DNA from: Acidobacteriaceae bacterium
GTDB taxonomy: Bacteria; Acidobacteriota; Terriglobia; Terriglobales; Acidobacteriaceae
NCBI GenBank assembly: GCA_003165455.1
Contig: PLUJ01000276.1
Coordinates: 4,568 to 33,090, forward strand
DNA: 28,523 bases
Direction: 5' to 3'
Shown: piece after piece, positions 21,831 to 28,523 of the stretch
How positions within the stretch are numbered: the first letter of the stretch is position 1
Layout of the letters: the number at the start of each line of letters is the position of its first letter
The notes under the pieces: model-generated
Database searches by the model: none
What the model was told of the DNA's origin: nothing
What the model saw: the letters and a program-made list of their open reading frames with translations, nothing else
Made by a program: the position numbers and the translations under genes

Positions 21831-23107
21831 TGAATTCAATTGTCCAATACATTCAGTCCTACCTCGCAAGTGACAAAACTCCAGGCGCTGCGGGAAATAT
21901 GTTCTGGGCGTTGGTCTACATCATGCTGGTGTTCGTCGGCCTTTCAGTCGCCGTGATCGCGATGAACTGGCTCGAGCGAAAAATCTTGGCCCACATGCAG
22001 GTGCGCCTCGGGCCCATGCGAGTTGGACCTCACGGACTGCTACAGCCGATCGCCGACGCCATCAAACTCTTGCTGAAAGAAGACATCATTCCCGCTGAGG
22101 CGGATGGCCTGATTTTCTGGATGGCGCCATTCATCGTCGTGCTGGCGGCGTTCACGGTTTTTGTCGTGGTCCCATTCGGACCAACCCATGCCATTACCGA
22201 TATGAATATCGGAATTCTCTTCATGCTCGGCGTTTCATCGCTGAGCGTGCTTGGAATTGTGATGGCGGGCTGGGCGTCGAACTCTCACTATCCGCTGATC
22301 GGTGCGCTGCGCTCCAGCGCTCAGATGGTGTCCTATGAGGTTGCCATGGGACTCGCAGTGGTTTCCGCGATTCTGATGACGAGCCTGAACGCAACCGGAA
22401 CCGGAACCCTCAGCATGATCGGCATCGTGCAGGCACAGCAAGCGCAGGGCGAATGGTTCATCTTCAAATTCTTTCCGCTGGGATTGATCGCCTTTTTCAT
22501 CTTCGCGGTCGCCATGGTCGCCGAGACAAACCGTGCTCCCTTTGACCTGGCCGAAGCTGAATCTGAGTTAACCGCCGGCTTCCACACCGAATACAGCGGC
22601 TTCCGCTGGTCCTTGTTCTTTCTGGCGGAATATTCAGCCATGATCGCGGTATCTTCCATCGCGGTAACGCTGTGGTTGGGTGGATGGTTGCGGCCATTTC
22701 CAAACCTCCTCAGCGGCGGAATATGGGAGTTGGTGTTCTCCTTTTTCCCGGGCGTAACTTTCCTGTTCTTTGCCGCAATCTGCTTCTACAATACCGTTCG
22801 AATGCCGAAGCATCCTCTGTTTCGCATTCAGACGATTGGCCTGGCGGCATTCGGAGTCGTGCTGGCTCTGATCGGCTTAGTGTTGTTCATTCCGGCCGTC
22901 AGCATGCGGGTGCAAGATATTTTCTGGTTTGCCACGAAAGTTGCCGCCTTCATGTACCTCTATATCTGGTATCGTGGCACGTTCCCGCGATATCGATTCG
23001 ATCAACTCATGCAAATGGGATGGAAAGTTCTTCTTCCGATGGGATTGGGAGTTCTGATCCTGACGGCAAGCGTAGCGTTGCTCCAGCAAAAATTATGGCA
23101 CCCGTAG
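21830..23107 (+). CDS. nuoH: NADH-quinone oxidoreductase subunit H
   Basis: NuoH is the membrane subunit that holds the quinone channel and links it to proton pumping. The ATG at 21830 shares its A with the nuoD stop (TGATG). The 425-residue protein has about eight to nine membrane helices and the family signatures MNWLERKILAHMQVRLGP, VGPHGLLQPIADAIKLLLKE, LRSSAQMVSYEVAMGL, ETNRAPFDLAEAESELTAG and FHTEYSGFRWSLFFLAEY. It is somewhat longer than E. coli NuoH because of an extended C-terminal end. nuoI normally comes next but here nuoJ follows, overlapping by 13 bases. Confidence 0.97.
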   Translation: MNSIVQYIQSYLASDKTPGAAGNMFWALVYIMLVFVGLSVAVIAMNWLERKILAHMQVRLGPMRVGPHGLLQPIADAIKLLLKEDIIPAEADGLIFWMAPFIVVLAAFTVFVVVPFGPTHAITDMNIGILFMLGVSSLSVLGIVMAGWASNSHYPLIGALRSSAQMVSYEVAMGLAVVSAILMTSLNATGTGTLSMIGIVQAQQAQGEWFIFKFFPLGLIAFFIFAVAMVAETNRAPFDLAEAESELTAGFHTEYSGFRWSLFFLAEYSAMIAVSSIAVTLWLGGWLRPFPNLLSGGIWELVFSFFPGVTFLFFAAICFYNTVRMPKHPLFRIQTIGLAAFGVVLALIGLVLFIPAVSMRVQDIFWFATKVAAFMYLYIWYRGTFPRYRFDQLMQMGWKVLLPMGLGVLILTASVALLQQKLWHP

Positions 23108-23604
23108 CTACACCATTTTTCTTTTACTTGCTCTCCGGGATCATGCTCATCGGGGGCATCCTGGTGATCACGCGCAAGAACCCCGTGCATTCGGCTCTGG
23201 CGCTGATCGTCACGCTGCTGGCGCAGGCTTCGATTTACCTGATGCTTTACGCACCGTTTGTCGCTGGCGTGCAGATCATTCTTTATGCCGGCGGGATTAT
23301 GGTGTTGTTCTTGTTTGTCATCATGCTGGTGAGCATCGACCGCTCCATAAAAGAACGGCAATTTAACAGTCAATGGGTGGTCGGGATTATCGCGGCGACG
23401 GCGCTCGGCGGACTATTTATCGCAGCGTTCACGAAAGGTGACAAAATCTTTCCGGAGCACGTGCTGCCCATGGTGGAAAACGACAACACACAGAACATCG
23501 CAACCTTGCTGTACGGCCAATACATGTTCGCGTTCGAAATCGCTTCGCTGCTCTTGCTGGTGGCGATCATCGGAGCGGTGGTTATGGCGAAGAAAAGAAT
23601 TTAG
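23095..23604 (+). CDS. nuoJ: NADH-quinone oxidoreductase subunit J
   Basis: The ATG at 23095 lies 13 bases inside the end of nuoH, so the genes are coupled although no good ribosome site is seen. The 169-residue membrane subunit has five helices. The typical signature is present in helices two and three: NPVHSALALIVTLLAQASIY followed by FVAGVQIILYAGGIMVLFLF. The latter contains the pi-bulge region that moves during turnover. It ends with a helix closing in GAVVMAKKRI. There is no nuoI between nuoH and nuoJ. Confidence 0.96.
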   Translation: MAPVATPFFFYLLSGIMLIGGILVITRKNPVHSALALIVTLLAQASIYLMLYAPFVAGVQIILYAGGIMVLFLFVIMLVSIDRSIKERQFNSQWVVGIIAATALGGLFIAAFTKGDKIFPEHVLPMVENDNTQNIATLLYGQYMFAFEIASLLLLVAIIGAVVMAKKRI

Positions 23605-23668
23605 GTTGTAAGAATTCTGGTTCTTAAGGGCAGTGGCTTTCGCGGTGCCGCCGCGCCGAAGTTGCGTT

Positions 23669-23986
23669 ATGGAATCAATGCTGCACATCACGACGCTGCA
23701 CTATCTGGTCCTCGGAGCAGCCCTTTTCCTCCTCGGGGTGATCGGCGTGCTGACGCGGCGGAATGTAGTCATTGTTCTGATGTCGATTGAACTGATCCTC
23801 AACGCCGTAAATCTAAACCTGGTTGCTTTTTCGCGCCTTTGGGGCGGTTTGCACGGACAGATCTTTGCCATCTTTGTAATCACCGACGCCGCCGCGGAAG
23901 CAGCCGTAGGACTCGGAATTCTGATCGCCTTCTTCCGTAATAAGGAGACAGTCAATATCGACGAAGTGAATTTGCTCAAGTGGTAG
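23669..23986 (+). CDS. nuoK: NADH-quinone oxidoreductase subunit K
   Basis: NuoK is a three-helix membrane subunit related to MrpC. The frame starts further up, but 23669 gives a 105-residue protein of normal size; an ATG three codons on (23678) is an equal choice, and neither has a clear ribosome site. Helices two and three carry the conserved Glu needed for proton transfer: IVLMSIELILNAVNLNLVAF and VITDAAAEAAVGLGILIAFF. Four bases after the stop an AGCT-rich repeat begins, before nuoL. Confidence 0.95.
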   Translation: MESMLHITTLHYLVLGAALFLLGVIGVLTRRNVVIVLMSIELILNAVNLNLVAFSRLWGGLHGQIFAIFVITDAAAEAAVGLGILIAFFRNKETVNIDEVNLLKW

Positions 23987-23989
23987 AGG

Positions 23990-24064
23990 TAGCTCTTGGC
24001 CATTAGCTTTTAGCCTTTAGCAAGTCAAATGCGAGGCTCAACACTGAGAACCTTAACTGAGAAC
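23990..24064 (+). repeat. AGCT/TTAGC-rich repeat in the nuoK-nuoL gap
   Basis: The 87-base gap begins with AGCTCTTGGCCATTAGCTTT and continues TTAGCCTTTAGC (to about 24020). This aligns closely with the first 33 bases of the nuoL-nuoM gap. The second half has ACTGAGAAC twice (24043-24051 and 24056-24064). It looks like a short dispersed repeat rather than a promoter. Confidence 0.6.
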
Positions 24065-24073
24065 TGACAACGA

Positions 24074-26203
24074 ATGTTCCTCACTCACATCTGGCTGATC
24101 CCACTGCTACCGGCCGTTGGCGCTGCCGTCATGTTCTTTTTCGGCCGTCGGCTGCAGAAGGCAACGGTCAGCGCTGTTTGCGTGGGGAGCATCGTCCTGG
24201 CATTCATCCTGGCGTGCGGTGCCGTGTGGCAATACTCGGCGTGGTCGTCCACTTCTGACAACTTTCACAAGCCTTATCAGACCATCCTCTGCACCTGGCT
24301 CGGCTCCGACACAGGTCACCTGAATTATCGAACGCAAGATGGCTCTCCGGCCCCATTACAGGCCGATGTCGGGTTCCTGCTCGATCCACTTTCCAGCATC
24401 TGGTTGCTCTTCGTCACCGGCGTCGGCATGCTGATCCACATTTACTCCACCGGATACATGGCGCACGAGGGCGGCTACTACCGTTTCTTCGGATACCTCA
24501 ACCTCTTCATGTTTTCCATGCTGACGCTGATCCTCGCCAATAATTACGTGCTGCTTTTCGTTGGATGGGAAGGCGTAGGGTTGTGTTCGTATCTGCTGAT
24601 TGGTTTTTATTTTCACCGCAAGTCCGCCAGCGATGCGGCCGCGAAAGCCTTCATCGTAAATCGAATCGGCGATGCCGGATTTCTTTTGGGTATGTTTTTC
24701 ATCGCCTGGTACTTTGGCTCGCTGCGCTTCATCGAAGTCACTCATATCGCGCATAGTGGACGGTTTTCGATTGGCGATCCCATCATCACCGCGGCCACAT
24801 TGCTTCTATTCGTCGGCGCATGCGGAAAGTCGGCGCAGCTTCCCCTCTACATCTGGCTGCCCGACGCCATGGAAGGCCCCACTCCGGTTTCCGCGCTCAT
24901 TCATGCCGCCACCATGGTCACCGCGGGCGTCTATATGGTCGCGCGCTCGAATGCGCTGTTTGTGCTTGCGCCGACCTCTATGAAGACCGTCGCGATCGTC
25001 GGAGCGCTCACCGCAATCTTCGCCGCTTCCATCGGCCTGGTTCAAAACGACATCAAGCGCGTGCTTGCCTATTCCACTGTTTCGCAGCTCGGCTATATGT
25101 TCCTCGCGCTTGGAGTGGGAGCCTTTGCCGCAGGCGTCTTCCACGTTTTTACCCATGCGTTCTTTAAAGCGCTTCTCTTCCTTGGTGCTGGCTCCGTGAT
25201 TCACTCCATGAGCGGCGAGCAGGATATGCGCAACATGGGCGACCTCGGTCACCGTATCCCCATTACCCATCGCACCATGTTCATCGCCACGCTGGCCATC
25301 GCGGGGATTTTCCCGTTCGCTGGATTCTTCTCAAAAGACGCGATCCTCTGGGAGACATGGTCGCGCGAGGGCGGCGCTTATCGGTTCCTTTGGTATGTCG
25401 GCTACGCGACGGCATTGATGACTGCTTTCTATATGTTCCGCCTGATGTATCTGACCTTCCATGGGCGCCCGCGCATGAGCCATGAAGCGGAGCACCACAT
25501 CCACGAATCGCCCATGTCAATGACGGTTCCGTTGATTGTGCTCGCGCTCTGCGCCGTCGGCACTGGGTGGCTCGGCTGGCCGCACAGCCTTGGTGGTTCC
25601 GACCGCTTCACGAAATTTCTCGAGCCGGTCTTCGCCGGCGAAGCCCGTGTGCTTCAAGAAGAAGGCCGGACGAGCCAGTTGGTTGCCGGAGTGGAAGAGC
25701 AGCATAACAGCAGTACCGAGTGGCTATTGATGGCGTTATCGTTGGCTGCCGCGGGCCTGGGCTGGGGGATGGCCTGGCGCAGCTATCGCCATGCCGACAA
25801 AGGCTACACCGAGCCCATTGCCGCGGCCGTGCCGCCCGTCTACGACGTGCTGCTTCACAAATATTATGTTGACGAAGGTTACGACTACGTTTTTACCGGA
25901 CGTCGAAAGCTGGGGAACGTCCGGCTTGGCGTGCTTGGACTCGGCACGGCGTCTGCCTGGTTTGACACTCATGTTGTCGATGGCGCGGTGAACGCCGCTG
26001 GCTGGATCACGCGTCTCACAGGCACAATTTCCAGCTGGTGGGACAAATGGATTATCGACGGCATCGGGGTCAATGGTCCTGCAACTTTGGCGCGGATACT
26101 TTCTTACCCGGCCCGCCTTTTCGAGTGGGGCCTGGTGCAATGGTATGCGCTCGTAATGACGGCAGGATTAGTCGGTTTCGTTTTCTATTATGTGTATCGC
26201 TGA
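24074..26203 (+). CDS. nuoL: NADH-quinone oxidoreductase subunit L
   Basis: NuoL is the outermost antiporter-like subunit of the membrane arm and carries the long lateral helix. The 709-residue length is normal to slightly long. Signatures include NYVLLFVGWEGVGLCSYLLI (the key Glu), AFIVNRIGDAGFLLGM, KSAQLPLYIWLPDAMEGPTP (the Lys), VSALIHAATMVTAGVYMV, VQNDIKRVLAYSTVSQLGYM and THAFFKALLFLGAGSVIHSM. A hydrophilic section near 520-560 (EEGRTSQLVAGVEEQHNSST) comes before the C-terminal helices. The ribosome site is weak, so coupling or the upstream repeat may affect translation. Confidence 0.98.
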   Translation: MFLTHIWLIPLLPAVGAAVMFFFGRRLQKATVSAVCVGSIVLAFILACGAVWQYSAWSSTSDNFHKPYQTILCTWLGSDTGHLNYRTQDGSPAPLQADVGFLLDPLSSIWLLFVTGVGMLIHIYSTGYMAHEGGYYRFFGYLNLFMFSMLTLILANNYVLLFVGWEGVGLCSYLLIGFYFHRKSASDAAAKAFIVNRIGDAGFLLGMFFIAWYFGSLRFIEVTHIAHSGRFSIGDPIITAATLLLFVGACGKSAQLPLYIWLPDAMEGPTPVSALIHAATMVTAGVYMVARSNALFVLAPTSMKTVAIVGALTAIFAASIGLVQNDIKRVLAYSTVSQLGYMFLALGVGAFAAGVFHVFTHAFFKALLFLGAGSVIHSMSGEQDMRNMGDLGHRIPITHRTMFIATLAIAGIFPFAGFFSKDAILWETWSREGGAYRFLWYVGYATALMTAFYMFRLMYLTFHGRPRMSHEAEHHIHESPMSMTVPLIVLALCAVGTGWLGWPHSLGGSDRFTKFLEPVFAGEARVLQEEGRTSQLVAGVEEQHNSSTEWLLMALSLAAAGLGWGMAWRSYRHADKGYTEPIAAAVPPVYDVLLHKYYVDEGYDYVFTGRRKLGNVRLGVLGLGTASAWFDTHVVDGAVNAAGWITRLTGTISSWWDKWIIDGIGVNGPATLARILSYPARLFEWGLVQWYALVMTAGLVGFVFYYVYR

Positions 26204-26205
26204 TG

Positions 26206-26293
26206 AAGCTCTTAGCTGTTAGCTCCTAGCTTTGGCTAGAAACTAAACGCAAAGAGCTCAGGCTAAAGGCTAAGAGCTAAAGGCTAAGAGCTT
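26206..26293 (+). repeat. AGCT-rich repeat with long inverted ends in the nuoL-nuoM gap
   Basis: AAGCTCTTAGC (26206-26216) is matched by its exact reverse complement GCTAAGAGCTT (26283-26293), which runs into TTTT directly before the nuoM ATG. Inside, AAAGGCTAAGAGCT occurs twice in tandem (26265-26278 and 26279-26292), so the left arm has two possible partners. The left 33 bases resemble the repeat in the nuoK-nuoL gap. The stem would cover the region where a nuoM ribosome site should be. Confidence 0.75.
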
Positions 26294-26296
26294 TTC

Positions 26297-27940
26297 ATGC
26301 AAAATCACATACTTTCGATCATCCTCTTCACACCGCTGCTGGGCGCGCTTGTGCTCCTGTTCGTTCCCAAGGAAAACAAGGACGCCATCCGCTGGATCGC
26401 AAATCTTTTTTCGCTCGGCGGCTTCCTGATCTCGCTGCCACTGGTGCCCATGTTCTGGGCGCAGCGGTTCGAGCCCGGCTTCAAGTTCATCGAGGGCTCA
26501 CCGAGCAACTGGATTCCAACGATAGGCGCGGGCTACCTGATCGGTATCGACGGAATTTCTTTCCTGCTCATCATGCTCACCACGTTGCTGGGCTGGATCT
26601 CCATTCTTTCCTCCTGGACCGCGATCGAAAATCGCGTCAAAGAATATTATGTTTGGTTTCTGATTCTTCAAACCGGTATGCTCGGCGTCTTCATGGCGCT
26701 GGATTTCTTCCTCTTTTTCGTCTTCTGGGAAGCCATGCTGGTGCCAATGTACTTGCTGATCGGCATCTGGGGCGGCCCGCGTAAGCTGTACGCGGCGATT
26801 AAGTTTTTCCTCTACACACTGGCCGGCTCAGTTCTGATGCTGCTTGGCATCCTCTTCCTTTACTTCCATCATCACGCGCTTACCGGAATCTACACCTTCA
26901 GCCTGACGGCTCTCTATCAGACTGCGCCGAAGATTTATTCCGATCCCGCCTACGGACCCAACATTGCGATCCTGCTGTTCTTCGCATTCTTCTTCGCCTT
27001 CGCGATCAAAGTCCCAATGTTCCCGTTCCACACGTGGCTGCCGGACGCGCACGTCGAGGCGCCAACCGCCGGATCGGTCATCCTGGCGGGCGTTCTGCTG
27101 AAGATGGGAACCTACGGCTTCATCCGTTTCTCGCTGCCGTTTTTCCCCGATGTGCTGATGCACACGCGGGTCCGCACGTGGATGATCGTCTTATCGCTCA
27201 TTGCGATCATCTACGGCGCTCTGGTTTCGTTGATGCAGAAGGATATGAAGAAACTGGTGGCCTATTCTTCCGTCAGCCACCTGGGCTTCTGCACGCTGGG
27301 AATCTTCGCGCTCACGCCGCTCGGACTAAGCGGATCCGTCTTGCAGCAGGTCAACCACGGAATCTCAACCGGAGCGCTGTTCTTGATCGTCGGCATTCTT
27401 TACGAACGCCGTCACACCCGCGAGATCGCCGAATACGGCGGCATCTCGAACGTGATGCCCGTTTACGCCACCATCACCATGATCATGTTCCTCTCCTCGA
27501 TGGGACTGCCCTTGCTCAATGGTTTCGTCGGCGAATTCACCATCCTCCAAGGAACGTTTATGGAGAACTGGCGCTGGGGCGCTTGGGCGGTTCCTGGAGT
27601 TGTTCTTGCGGCTGCATATCTCTTGTGGCTCTATCAACGCGTATTCTTCGGCACAGTCACGAATCCAAAAAACGAAAAGCTTCACGACCTCACGCCGCGC
27701 GAAGTGCTCACATTCGTACCCTTGCTGATCATGGCTTTCTGGATCGGCCTTTACCCCAAGCCGTTCTTCCAAATCCTTGAGCAGCCCGTAAATCAAATAG
27801 TCGCGAACGTGCGCACTCCGCAGTCTGGCGGCGTAGTGAATGCAGCTACGCAACCTGACGCTGCCCAAGCTCCGATCGCAACGACGGCTGCTGTCATCGA
27901 TGCGCCAACGCGAGTTCAACCCACGAAAGGGACGAAATAG
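26297..27940 (+). CDS. nuoM: NADH-quinone oxidoreductase subunit M
   Basis: NuoM is the second antiporter-like proton-pumping subunit. The 547-residue product has about 14 helices and clear signatures: FFLFFVFWEAMLVPMYLLIG (catalytic Glu), AIKVPMFPFHTWLPDAHVEA (Lys and the HTWLPDAH loop), PTAGSVILAGVLLKMGTYG, MQKDMKKLVAYSSVSHLGFC and LPLLNGFVGEFTILQG. The last 40 or so residues are a Gln/Thr/Ala-rich tail that is not usual for NuoM. No clear ribosome site precedes the ATG, and an AGCT-repeat hairpin ends a few bases upstream. The stop is immediately followed by the nuoN GTG. Confidence 0.98.
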   Translation: MQNHILSIILFTPLLGALVLLFVPKENKDAIRWIANLFSLGGFLISLPLVPMFWAQRFEPGFKFIEGSPSNWIPTIGAGYLIGIDGISFLLIMLTTLLGWISILSSWTAIENRVKEYYVWFLILQTGMLGVFMALDFFLFFVFWEAMLVPMYLLIGIWGGPRKLYAAIKFFLYTLAGSVLMLLGILFLYFHHHALTGIYTFSLTALYQTAPKIYSDPAYGPNIAILLFFAFFFAFAIKVPMFPFHTWLPDAHVEAPTAGSVILAGVLLKMGTYGFIRFSLPFFPDVLMHTRVRTWMIVLSLIAIIYGALVSLMQKDMKKLVAYSSVSHLGFCTLGIFALTPLGLSGSVLQQVNHGISTGALFLIVGILYERRHTREIAEYGGISNVMPVYATITMIMFLSSMGLPLLNGFVGEFTILQGTFMENWRWGAWAVPGVVLAAAYLLWLYQRVFFGTVTNPKNEKLHDLTPREVLTFVPLLIMAFWIGLYPKPFFQILEQPVNQIVANVRTPQSGGVVNAATQPDAAQAPIATTAAVIDAPTRVQPTKGTK

Positions 27941-28523
27941 TGGGCTTGCTTCCACAATTCACGGCAAGCGATTACCTGCTGGCGCTCCCCATTCTTTTGC
28001 TCACTTTGTTTGCTCTCGGAATCCTTCTGATCGATCTCATGATCCCGCCGGAGACGAAGTGGGCCAATGCCGTAACCGCTCTGATCGGAGTGCTCTTCGC
28101 GGCGGGGGCCGTGCTCAAGATTCAAATTTGGATGGGGGCCAATCGCGGCGTCTCTCTGGGTGCGGTCGGCATGATGGGCACCATGCTGGTGGACCGGGTT
28201 GCCATTTTCTTTTTCTATCTATTCCTTGCGGCCACGGCTATCTCCATTCTCATGTCGGTTCGCTACATGACCACCGAGCACGAAAATCACGGCGAGTATT
28301 ACACGCTGATGTTGCTTTCGGTGGTCGGCATGATGTGTATGGCCGCGGGTTTCGACATCGTGCTCATCTTCATCGGCCTGGAGCTGATGGCGATCTCCAC
28401 CTATGTGCTCGTAGGTTTCCTGCGCCGCGACCGCCGCTCGAACGAAGCGGCGCTGAAGTATCTATTACTCGGCGCGTTTTCCTCCGGGATCTTTGCGTAT
28501 GGTCTGTCGCTGCTCTACGGTCT
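27941..28523 (+). CDS. nuoN: NADH-quinone oxidoreductase subunit N, cut by the window end
   Basis: The frame starts with GTG directly after the nuoM stop and is open to the last base (194 codons). Translation gives a membrane protein beginning MGLLPQFTASDYLLALPILL, then helices with ATAISILMSVRYM, HGEYYTLMLLSVVGMMCMAA, LIFIGLELMAISTYVLVGFL (the conserved Glu) and SNEAALKYLLLGAFSSGIFA (the conserved Lys in ALKYLLLGAFSSG). These are the marks of NuoN, the third antiporter-like subunit. The remaining part, usually 280 or more residues, lies beyond the window. Confidence 0.95.

Noticed and set aside
24806..25270. Long minus-strand frames opposite nuoL, nuoM and xfp
   Set aside because: They are antisense shadows of strongly conserved genes and lack start signals.

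Overview
The window looks like a stretch of chromosome from a free-living Gram-negative bacterium, most likely an acidobacterium (Acidobacteriota, Terriglobia/Koribacter-like). This is inferred from the look of the proteins: an outer-membrane porin with a coiled-coil neck, secreted Gly-rich and Gln/Asn-rich proteins, a Nuo cluster without a nearby NADH module, a sulfite dehydrogenase pair and a phosphoketolase/acetate kinase operon. I saw no rRNA, tRNA, CRISPR array, transposase or phage gene. Assignment is by reading motifs only; no database search was possible.

Layout. 1-1074 is the 3' part of an aconitase-family dehydratase (LeuC/homoaconitase type). 1155-2689 holds small genes: a 53-residue Cys-rich protein, a 69-residue convergent protein, a secreted Gly/Tyr-rich protein and a 7Fe-type ferredoxin, separated by clear terminators. 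2843-6396 (minus) is xfp-ackA, which would turn sugar phosphates into acetyl phosphate and then acetate plus ATP. 6518-8201 (minus) looks decayed or mis-sequenced: a glutaminyl cyclase gene and a histidine kinase gene each carry a one-base frameshift, the kinase also lacks its front half, and an intact stand-alone receiver lies beside it. 8542-10638 has a small secreted protein, a PP2C phosphatase and a Cys-less Rrf2-type regulator that is probably leaderless. 10960-12945 encodes a large porin.

13177-15108 is a sulfite oxidation locus: a strong promoter, a leader with competing hairpins, a tiny signal-peptide ORF, a molybdopterin sulfite dehydrogenase and an overlapping monohaem cytochrome c. 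lysS (minus, TTG start) follows, then a run of four small plus-strand genes (regulator-like protein, DoxX-like membrane protein, P-loop kinase-like protein, unknown protein).

18842-28523 is respiratory complex I: nuoA, then nuoC-D-H-J-K-L-M-N, with nuoN cut by the window end. nuoB, nuoI and nuoE/F/G are not here. The place where nuoB normally lies holds an opposite-strand gene for a zinc-ribbon/PH membrane protein, and nuoC has a promoter of its own. Two gaps inside the operon (nuoK-nuoL and nuoL-nuoM) carry related AGCT-rich repeats.

No wholly new multi-gene system stands out. The best leads are the split complex I locus with its internal repeats, the switch-like leader before the sulfite dehydrogenase genes, and the Cys-rich microprotein.
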